Assembly: GCF_958298935.1 (NCBI RefSeq)
Contig: NC_084932.1
Location: 16,347,501 to 16,411,500 of the forward strand
DNA length: 64,000 nucleotides
Direction of reading: 5' to 3'
Source: Phragmites australis
Taxonomy: Eukaryota > Streptophyta > Magnoliopsida > Poales > Poaceae
Positions 55,142 to 64,000 of this stretch are shown in pieces. Numbering within the stretch: the first letter of the stretch is position 1; the number at the start of each line of letters is the position of its first letter. Under the pieces are notes generated by a model. It was not told the DNA's origin and did no database searches. It saw nothing but the letters and a program-made list of their open reading frames with translations. The translations under genes and the position numbers were made by a program.

Positions 55142-58019
55142 TGTAACACCCTATTTTTCCAAGTTTTGCAATAATTAAAACATGCCAAGAATTAATAGGG
55201 GAAATAAATAAATAGTAATAAGAAAATATTACTTTCTAAAGCAAATTAATCTAATTAGGTTATATTTGTGTTGTTGCACTCATGCTGCTCTGAAGTTCCA
55301 GTAGGCCCTTCACGTTTTAAAAATTTGTTTGAATTCAATTTAGATTCTAAATAGAAATAGAAATAGAAAGGAAATCTAACCCAGGCCATACCATTTAAAA
55401 CCCAGCCCAAACACCATCTCTCTCTCTATTCGGCCTGGGCCATTTTTCTTCTTTTCTAGCCTACATCAATTATCAGTTTGGCCGAGGCTCATTCACCCTC
55501 CCCACCTCTCTCAGCTTGGGTCAAGCCCAGCTAGCCTAAGCCAGTCCAACCACCCCGCCTCTCTCTGCCCATGGGCATGTGCCATGCCATGCTGAGCCAC
55601 CCCAAGTCATCCCCCACCTCAGGCTGCTCACCTCCCTGCGCCACCACTGCTATTGTTACTAGTTGGAGCCGCCCCCCTTCACATCCTCACAAAAGCACCA
55701 AACCATCTCATTCCCCGCACCCTCCTCTACCTCTCCTTCTAATAATTCGGACGAAACAACTGCCAGTTGCCATCCCCCCCCTACCTTCAGTGCAAGTACT
55801 ACTACGGTAATGAAGTCTAGCTGAGCCGTGCGCCTCTCTCTCTCCCCCTCCTTTTGCCTATTAAATGCAGCTATCAAGCTCGCCTAGCCCCTTTTCTACT
55901 CTTTTCACCCCTTCACATCCTTCCTGCTTAAAGCACCGAAGCCAGGCCCGTTCTTCTTCATCTCCGGTGAGAAGCTCTGCCACCGCCAATCCCCACTTTC
56001 GTGCCATCTCCGGCTGTGCTAACCTCACCTCCAGCTTCTCAAGGATCTCCAGAGGCCACCCTATGTGGTTTCATCACTGATTGGCAATCGGAGGCCCCTC
56101 CCTGATGTCACAACGACTGCCACCACCGCCGTCCTCGTCGCTCGGTCTCCACATCGCCGCTACGACCCCATCATCAGTCGGGATTGAGCTTGCTGCACCT
56201 TCCCCTCCCTTTTCTACCGCTCGTCGAAGCACTCCAGCCACCAAGCCCTATTCCAGCCGCCCACCACAACCAAAGCCGCCGCCGGCGTTGTTGGTCCACC
56301 GTGGACTCATGGACCGAGGTCTCGTTCTGGTTCATGACCTTAATAGTTGTGGTTCACCAATTTTATTTAACAAAAATAATTCATTTAGAATTATGATGTC
56401 AGCAACCAAGGGCCTTACGCAATAATTAGTCTTTTTCAATAAATAATAATTCTAGAATTCTATGAAAAATTTGAGAAATTTGCAGAAAACCACCTAGAAG
56501 TTCAATCAATGATAACTTTTTGCTCGTAGCTCCAATTTATGAGGTCTTTATGCTAAAATTCTTATAGCGACGTGTAGAATCTTTTTATATGGGTTTAAAC
56601 TAGTTTTCTTACTGTTTGATGTACTGTTCTTAGTAGTTTCCTTTCTATGTTTTTCTAGTAATTGTTCGATTAGTCAAAGGGAAGTGCGGGAATCTGTAGG
56701 ACCAATAATTCAAATAATTTGAGCAGCAAATCGAGAAAGGCCTATTTTTGTAACTGTTTTGTTTACAAAATTGCATGCTTATCAATACTGTGGGGAAATC
56801 CTATTGTTGGGGTTTACTAGAAATTTCTGAATATTCCTTGAAGCCATAAATTAACTTCTAGAAAATGGGTAGAATATGCTTAGCCTCATCGGTAACTTCT
56901 TGGGTGGTAATATATATTAATCTTGACTAATGGATGTACTTATCATGAGGGAAAATTTATTGAAAATGTGTTTTAGTAATATGGCCTAGGCATCTGAGCA
57001 AGAGGTTTAGTGCTGGTTGGTGCTAAGGCACAAGGGGTTTTGGAAGAATGTTGCTTCAGATCTAAGGACCGGTTTATAGAGTGACCACCTAGGTTAAACG
57101 CTACAACCACAGACCGATATGGGTAATGCTTGGTTGAGTAATTAGAGGTAGTCAGTGTTGTGTGGGCTAGATGGAGGCGTGGGGATGGAAGTAGGTTACT
57201 TCCTAGCAACCTCAAGGTACATGAGGGAGCTTCTTGGGTGAAGGGTTACTTCCCTAGCAGTGGAACCTTAATGGGCATGCACACATTAGGGAAGCTCTTT
57301 GTAAAAGCCTCGTTGTGTTATCCCTAGCCGCAGACCCGGGAAGTGTGTAAGTGCTGGCAGGCACGGGCAAGACGAGTAAACACAACTCGTGGGTAAAGTT
57401 GTACAACCTCTACAGAGTTTGAAAATTGATATATCAGCCGTACACAGGGTTATGAGTGGCCTCGACCCTCACATGATTAGCAGGTTGTTTGGTTGGGTTG
57501 GCTGATCAAGTTAAGTGTTTGTTGATGTTCGATTGGCTTGGGTAAAGCTAGGAGCCAATTGTGGTAGATATGATTTATTAAGTTCAATGCCACTTAGAAA
57601 ATAGGTTGCCTTTAAAATGGTTTGCAACTAAAATGGCTCTTATGCATATAAACCTCTGGTTAAGCCTTTCCTTGACTCAAGCCCCATGTGATACTTTCCC
57701 TCACTTGCTGAGTATTAGAAATACTGATGCTTGCTTTTTAGAAGGTGAATCCTATGAGGAATACCCTGAAGACAACATAGCCTTCTAGGCGTGTGAAGCT
57801 TCCGGTCGACTGCCTCTGGAGTTGGGATGCTATGCTATGTTTCCTTTGTGTTGCATTGTAATTTTGTCTACAATCGTGTGGAAAATTTGTAATAAATAGC
57901 ATGGTAATAAAGAATATTGTGCTTTGGTTTTCCAATAATGAAGTAACTATATGTATAAAACTTGATTCTGACATACATATAGGTGCACTTGGTTTGGCCT
58001 TAAAACCTGGTGTGATACA
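55142..58019 (+). mobile_element. 3' LTR of the Tekay-like element (plus)
   Basis: It starts TGTAACACCC after a polypurine tract and ends GGTGTGATACA (2878 bp). Its 3' half resembles 37980-41867: a rearranged GACCACC-type block around 57080, GGTAAAGTTGTACAACCTC, and CCTCACATGATTAG. No matching 5' LTR lies upstream of 49.7 kb, where a CRM-like remnant on the other strand abuts, so the element is 5'-truncated. Confidence 0.75.
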
Positions 58020-59429
58020 TCTTAATCAATTTCCCGCTTCATTCAAGTCCACCAAAACCTTTTCTTGAGGTTTTGATACATTTTCATGCTTCCAGGGTAA
58101 AAGCAGAGCAACGAATCATGAGCTTTAGGCAAAATTTTCTTTCTCAAGTCATGGATCTTAGGAACCACTAGCCATTTTCCAAACCATAAGATGCCTTGAT
58201 CATCTTCGGAAAAACAACTAGCCTTGTCCTCCTTCATTTTGTCTCGAATTCCGTCTACCCTTGTCAATTCCTTGGGCTTCTTTGATTTGATCCAAAAGGG
58301 TTCATTTTATCTCAATGATAGCAAGGGATCCTTCTTTGACCAATTCTAGACAAAGCCATCGAAATTTGTTGCAAAGGGTGGTGACTCCAGGCTGGATCAT
58401 ATGGCATTTACATTGGGATTTTCTCAGGGCATCGGCAATGACATGAGCCTTACCGGGATGATAGTGAACTTCCAAGTCATAGTTTTTGATCAATTCAAGC
58501 TATCTCTATTGCCTCATATTGACATCAGCTTGAGGAAAAATGTACTTAAGGCTCCTGTGATCAGTGTAGATATTGCATTGATTTCCAAGAAGATAATGGT
58601 GCCAAATCTATAGAGCATGCACAACAGCCGCAAACTCTAAGTCATGGGTAGAATAATTTTCCTCATGGCATTTCAATTGGCGAGTGGCATAAGCAACAAC
58701 TCGACCTTCTTGCATACACCCGAGTCAAATGTGGGAAGCATCGCAATAGACATAAAAGCTCTTTTGCATGTCAGGTTGAGCTAGGATGGGTGCAGTGGTG
58801 AGAAGAGTTTTCAAGGTTCGGAAAGCTTGATCACAACCATTGGACCACTTGAATGACACCCTTCTTTAATAATTCAGTCATAGCCTTTATGATCTTAGAG
58901 AAATTTTTGATGAACCAGAGGTAATAGCCGGCAAGGCCAAGAAAACTTTGGATATAGGTGACGCTTTGGGGCTGCACCCAATTAAGCAAATCTTGTACCT
59001 TGCTTGGGTCAACAACAACGCCGCTTTTAGAAAGGACATGACCCAGAAAGGAGACTTCCTTCAACTGAAATTGACATTTGCTGAATTTGGCATAAAGGTG
59101 ATGTTCCCAAAGTCTCTCAAGAACAATCCATAGATGTTCCGCTTGTTCTTCTTCGGTCTTGGAATGGATGAGAATATCATCAGTAAAGATCATGAAAAAA
59201 GTGTTGAGCTCTTCCATAAAGACAAGTTCATGAGATACATGAAGTAGGTCAGTGTATTGGTTGGGCTGAAGGATATGACGCTGTACTCATAAAGCCCAAA
59301 ACGAGTTGGCAAAGCCATTTTCGGAATGTCCTCCGTTCATATTTTGATTTGATGATAGCCTAACCTTAAATCCATGTTGGAAAAGACATGGGCACTAAAA
59401 AATTGATCGAACAAGATTGGGTCTGCAAG
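58020..59429 (-). pseudogene. RT to integrase fragment of an older Tekay-like element (minus)
   Basis: On the minus strand it begins in RT motif A (SNMDLRLGYHQIKI, near 59360). It continues with GLYEYSVISF, IFTDDILIHSK (59217-58831) and a C-terminal RT segment (VSFLGHVLSKSGVVVDPSKV). Then come RNase H with YHPGKAHVIADALRKS (58493-58302) and the start of the integrase zinc finger (58267-58043: KAHDSLLCFYPGSMKMYQNLK). It is cut at 58020 by the 3' LTR of the plus-strand element and at 59430 by a copia-like LTR. Gag of what may be the same element resumes at 61303-62102. Confidence 0.75.
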
Positions 59430-59969
59430 TGGGATTTAATATAATTAAAGGTCCATTAGGGTTTAGAGTCATGATAGGCTTTAGTGTGATTAAAGACCCA
59501 TTAGCATGCTCCATATAAGAGGAGGCAGGGGCCATGGGTGCATAAACTTGATCGTCAAAACCCTAGCTGCCATCTCTTCCTGAACTCTCTACGAATCCCT
59601 AGCCAGGAGCAGTGCTAGCACACCGGCGCACGATAGTTCTTCCTTGTACGTGTGGATACCATGGAGGCACGGCTGTTGTTGCTGCAGTGTGATAGTGACA
59701 AGGACACTACTACAAGATTGACTACTTCCTCTTTATGGTTGACATGATCGACTACTTCCACTTCGTGGTCGCAAAGCTGCTCGGAGTTGGTTGGAGAGCT
59801 GCCTCTTCTGCATTTATGTGCACAACGTTGCATCGGTCTACTCCAACTCTTCTTCCTATGTTCTATGTGTCTTGTGGTAACGATCTATGATCCCCTACTC
59901 GCCTGGTTTCTTGGTTGAACGTGGTAGAGAAAATTTTGTTTTATACTAGCGTAGCCTACCCGTTTCCCA
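59430..59969 (+). mobile_element. LTR of a copia-like or non-autonomous element
   Basis: The 540-bp block starts TGGGATTT and ends TTTCCCA at 59969. It has a CCATATAAGAGG promoter-like box near 59511 and is followed by a primer-binding site. No second LTR was found, and the lineage cannot be set from coding sequence because none is present. Confidence 0.6.
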
Positions 59970-59973
59970 ATAG

Positions 59974-59986
59974 TGGTATCAGAGCC
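59974..59986 (+). other. Primer-binding site (initiator tRNA-Met type)
   Basis: TGGTATCAGAGCC begins five bases after the LTR end and matches the standard plant site exactly. Confidence 0.75.
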
Positions 59987-61316
59987 TACATACATAGTTT
60001 TTGATCTGGATCGGTCACATATAGTTGATATATTGTAGTAATAGATTGGATCTATTGGTGTTCTTATGATTGGTTCATGTTATGAACCAGGTGATGCGTG
60101 GTTTGATGTAATAGGGGTCGGATGAGGTGTGAATCGATGGAACTATATGACCAAAAGATTAGCTCATTCTCCCATCTGGCCATACCTGTGACTTGCCCCT
60201 CCCGACTAGAATTACCATTGGAGCTAATAGCGTGAGCCGCTACAGGGTTGGAAGAACAACAAATCAAGGTTGTGTATGTTGTCATTGTTTCCAGAAAACC
60301 TCACACGATGATCAATATGATTGATCTAGTGAAAATTGAGGCAATATAAATGACTCAGAATCAGCTTGATATGATCAATCCGATGAGATTTTCATAGCAA
60401 TTCCATAGATACAATCTATGTATTTTATAAATATAATCTATGTATTTTCATAGGGACCGCCATTGTGTAGCGTACATGCATAGATTGTTATAATAACATA
60501 TTCACATCACGACATTAAAATTTGATTCTATGCTTAACTTGTTTTTGCAGTGAATGATGTGATTGGTATGACCTTATTATGTATGTGATTCATGTATGTA
60601 ATTTTGTGGCCAATGTTATTGTATAACATTTGGCGTGTCGACATGATGCTTGATATTATCATGTAATTCATAGTACATGATGGCTATTAGCTGTAGTAGC
60701 TTAGTATATGATCATAGAACCTTCTAGCATGATGGCTATAAGGACAGGAAGCTTGGTGACGGAGATCACCATGGGAAGGGTCAAACTATGTCATAGTTAA
60801 TCTGATTATTTGTGATGCTTTTTATATTCGTATCATACAATTCTTTCATGTTTTATATGTGGTAGATATGATTATTATGATAGAATAGTTTTCCTAAAAA
60901 AATTAAGAGTAATTGATATCCTTCCAATAGCTGCACCTATTAAAATTTTATCATTATGTGGTAGGCCTACCAAAATAGGGTAACTTCACTATCTTATTAA
61001 ATGTGATGGATGTGGAACATCTTAGCATAGTATTGGTTTACTTAACAAAACTATCAAAACAGTTTTGCGCTTTGGGGCATGGTGTTGGGCGTCAGGGCAT
61101 TCGATGCCACCCAACAAACAAGTCACATAGGGATTTAATTAGCAAGTTGTTCCTTACGTATATCACTAGGTTTATAGTAGTGGTGCCAAAGATCACTATA
61201 ACTTAGATGAATATGGATCTTGGAACACTATATGTCATTAGACCAAAAACGGTTGTAAAATATATAGTGGAGCATCTTTCGTTAAATTGTTTAATAGAAG
61301 ATTCACATAAATCCCA
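59987..61316 (+). other. Internal, non-coding part of the element with the LTR at 59430
   Basis: No Gag or Pol motifs are visible in 1.3 kb, so the element is non-autonomous or truncated. The block ends CATAAATCCCA at 61316, which mirrors the TGGGATTTA start at 59430. The flanks GCAAG and TACGG do not match, so this is not shown to be a simple insertion. Confidence 0.4.
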
Positions 61317-62102
61317 TACGGTGATGTCGCGAGCTACTACCCGACGGAGGATGTGGAGCTCTCTTGCACTTCTTCTCCTCTTGATGGGTCTTCATCTTAT
61401 GTTCCACCATGATAGTTGTGTTTATCAGCTTGTTGAAGTTGGTGAACTCAAGAGCTCGAAGTCGATCTTGCATCTCGCTTGGCAGCCAATTTATGAAGTG
61501 ATCTTGCTTTTTGACATCTGTGTTGACTTCCTTAGGGGCATATTGGGTCAAATAGTTGAACTCTCGACTGTAGTCCATCAAGGAATTGCCCCTTTGTTTA
61601 AGCTCCATGAATTCCCACCTCTTGATATCCATCACACCAGTAGGGATGCGGTAGATGCGGAAAGCTTCTCGGAACTCAGCCCAAGATATGTGATGATCGG
61701 TCGAATGCATGGCTAGGAAATTTGTCCACCATGCCGCGGCTGCTCCTTGAAGTTGGTGTGTGGCATAGAGGGCTTTCTCATGATCCTCACACCAAATAAG
61801 AGCAAGCTTTTGCTCAATGGTGCATAGCCAGTCATCAACAATGAGGGTGTCCTCTAGACGAGTGAAGATGGGTAGATGAGTACCAAGAAAGTTGGAGTAG
61901 TCGTCGTGACAATTTGCCCCACCTCTATCATGAGGATCCATTTTCGGACCAGATCTTGGAGGAGATGGATTTGGTCTTGACGGTTCTGCTCAATTTGCAT
62001 CAGCACCTCTGCCATGGTTGTCGGTGAGGGTTGGTTCCGTTCACCTGAGCCTTCTGAATCATCGTTTCCAGCATTGTTGCGGGTCCTCATCCTGTCATCC
62101 AT
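61317..62102 (-). pseudogene. Gag of an older Tekay-like element (minus)
   Basis: Read from 62102: MDDRMRTRNNAGNDD, then after a frameshift near 61930 the Gag core DDWLCTIEQKLALIW, GAAAAWWTNFLAMHS, WAEFREAFRIYRIPTGV, EFMELKQRGNSLMDYSREFN and LTQYAPKEVNTDVKKQDHFI, down to a basic tail. The core is well preserved. Zinc knuckle, protease and the first part of RT should follow but the sequence changes at about 61316. RT of a similar element resumes at 59429. Confidence 0.75.
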
Positions 62103-62639
62103 CCAAGGTTTAGTGATGATAAGGAGGCTCTAAGGAATCAGAGAGTTAAAGAATTCCAGACAATTGTAGAATTTAAAACTAGTAACCAACAAGTGGAAGA
62201 ATCATTTCAACTTGATAATTATGCATGCATGCAGACAAAGAGAGACACGAAGATGATCATGACCCTAATCTATGCGTCACTCACATTTCGGCAAGTCCCA
62301 GCATAAGCAAACACACTATACATTACTAACTAACGCAAGTCGGATTTAGTACATGTAGGGGCATAACATAACCAGCTTATCGTTATTACATACATTACGC
62401 AAAATAACATCATAGTACAATGTCTGGGTTGATCTAGAAGGTACCCTTGACAATGACATGGCTCCTTCAGATATGAGTAACACTGCTAATAATCCTTAAA
62501 TCATATAAGAGCCAATTACAAGAGCACATGCGTGACAATTAAACCACCAGGTGAACTCGTTCATCACTATTCATACCTTCTTGGATGGATTACTATTAAA
62601 TTCTTGTGATGTTTTATTGCTTGGGAATATTGGAGAGGC
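62103..62639. other. Unassigned, probably leader of the minus-strand gypsy element
   Basis: It lies upstream of Gag on the minus strand. No primer-binding site or LTR end is recognisable. A tandem GCATGCATGCA sits near 62222. Confidence 0.3.
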
Positions 62640-63480
62640 ATCACAAGCTTACCTAAACATAATCACTCAAGTGCCAGGTCTACTCGAACAACAAATCAAG
62701 CTCAAGTCGGACTCCAAATTTGGCTAAGAATCTCAAGACAACACATCAGTAAAATGGGCATAATTCTAGCATACTGAGTCAAATTGAGGCGATCATGGAC
62801 TTGCTGGAAAGGTTATGACTAGCCATTTCCAATGGATTTGGACTCGACTAAATATTCCTTATAGTTTAGTCAGAGTTGAAGGAATAAGGTCAGAGTTGAA
62901 GGAATAAGGTGCTGGGACACCATTTTGGACCTTCTTGGGTCATGTAATCGTGTCGGGGTCAGAGTCTAGGTTATGTACGGCTCTTTCCATGGCTGCACAA
63001 CCCTAGGTTGTTTTCCTCAGGCCCCCCTTTATACATACAATAGCCGTCATAATTTTGCGCTTGGGTTTTGCTGGATTATTCTGTTTTAGATTGTTTCACC
63101 GTATATCGGTTTGGAGAACCCCAAACTCGAGCACTTCATTAGTAATCAGTAATATTCAGATTGCATCTACCTAATCTAGCTTGCGTTCTCAATTTGCTTG
63201 CAGGAAAAGCCTTTTGGTGAGGTCAACTGTGTCTTTGCATAGCTGATAACCACGGAGTACTGGTGTATTAGTTGCGATGCTTCTCGATCTATTCTATTCC
63301 AAGCCATTGGATCATCAATGTCGAAACTCCACCAAATTGACTTATCATATTATCTTTGGAAGATCAGGCAAACCAAGTTATCCCCTTTGTTTCGTCGTGT
63401 TCCATTACCTAGAGTCCAGAAAATTTTCCCATAAAAAAAGATTTATCTTAGTTTTTCCGCTATCCAAACCACTTTGTGCC
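62640..63480 (+). mobile_element. LTR fragment of the decayed CRM-like family (plus)
   Basis: It matches the minus-strand element at 43.6-47.5 kb in inverted orientation: CGGACTCCAAATTTGG near 62710 corresponds to 47440, and the 63110-63300 block corresponds to 43790-43955. A short direct duplication, GTCAGAGTTGAAGGAATAAG, occurs at 62870-62910. No pol is attached. Confidence 0.6.
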
Positions 63481-63639
63481 CTTGTCATTTTTTTTAAGTT
63501 TTCATGTTGTTGAGTTTGAGTCCATCGTTGGTATCTTCGTTGCTGGTCGAGTCATCGTGTTATAGTTTCTAGTGTTGAGTCTTTATTGATTTAGTCATCG
63601 AGTATTCTAGCCTGGCCTTGTTTGCTATAGAAAAGATTT

Positions 63640-63870
63640 TGTCTCTAGTCAACTCGACCATCAACTCTGTTCAACCACTAGTGGCTTCAAACACTAGCCG
63701 AGTTGACCATTTACTCAGGTTTGACCACTAGTCGTTTTGATCATCTATTCGGGTTCGGTCACTAGTCGTTTCGACTACCTCCTCGGATTAGACCATCTAG
63801 TCGGATTCGACCATCCTTACAGGTTCGACCACCAAGTCAGATTCAACTACCCACTCGATTTTGCCTCCAC
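63640..63870. repeat. Degenerate short repeat (TTCGACCACTAGTCG type)
   Basis: About eight to ten diverged copies of a 20-30-bp unit share TTYGACCAYYTAGTCGG. It lies near the right edge, next to the LTR fragment, and may continue outside the window. Confidence 0.6.
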
Positions 63871-64000
63871 AACCTAGTCAGAGTCTATCTATTTTCGGCT
63901 TTTCCCGGACACCTTCACGCACCCTTCATATCAAGCATTATCCGACAAAGTTCAAGTTGCAACTCCTTAGCCAAAACAAAGCAAGCAAAATAGAGCACGC

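Noticed and set aside
55571..56425. Proline/serine-rich frames in the 55-58 kb LTR
   Set aside because: They lie in the LTR region around the probable transcription start. The composition is low-complexity and there is no domain.

Overview
The window looks like plant nuclear DNA, most likely from a grass. It is about 64 kb of nested LTR retrotransposons plus small parts of DNA transposons, and I found no convincing host gene. This rests on plant retrotransposon lineages (Tat with dual RNase H, CRM-like chromovirus, Tekay/Del-like Ty3/gypsy, Sirevirus-like Ty1/copia with palindromic LTR motifs), primer-binding sites for initiator tRNA-Met, and CACTA-type subterminal repeats. The species cannot be named from the sequence alone. 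Lineage names come from protein motifs recognised by eye.

Layout. 0-5.5 kb: the 3' part of a Tat-like gypsy element on the + strand, with three unrelated tandem arrays, an antisense reading frame, a polypurine tract and the 3' LTR. 5.5-7 kb: a lone Sirevirus-like copia LTR (+). 7-9.3 kb: a decayed copia gag-integrase fragment (-). 9.3-21.3 kb: a Sirevirus-like copia (-) that has lost its protease-to-RT region and is split by a young, uninterrupted CRM-like gypsy element (9981-17525, +). 21.9-24.5 kb: CACTA-like DNA carrying a two-exon gene fragment, then a long imperfect palindrome. 24.9-26.2 kb: part of a Tekay-like LTR (-). 26.2-31.8 kb: a decayed Tat-like element (-). 31.8-34.8 kb: a Tekay-like gag-pol fragment (-). 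35.4-43.6 kb: DNA-transposon-like and unassigned sequence holding a solo LTR (37980-41867, target duplication AAATT). 43.6-49.7 kb: a decayed CRM-like element (-), its LTR region split by a second solo LTR (43956-47053, target duplication CTGAA). 49.7-58 kb: a decayed Tekay-like element (+) preceded by a reading frame whose start resembles the histone H3 tail. 58-62.1 kb: an older gypsy element (-) split by copia-like sequence. 62.6-64 kb: an LTR fragment and short repeats.

The only uninterrupted protein gene is the gag-pol of the 9981-17525 element. Its LTRs differ at about 6 of 889 positions, but the reverse-transcriptase active site reads YFDN instead of YFDD and the flanks lack a target duplication. 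Everything else is a remnant. Proteins of these elements normally act together: Gag forms the particle, protease cuts the polyprotein, RT and RNase H make cDNA primed by tRNA, and integrase inserts it.
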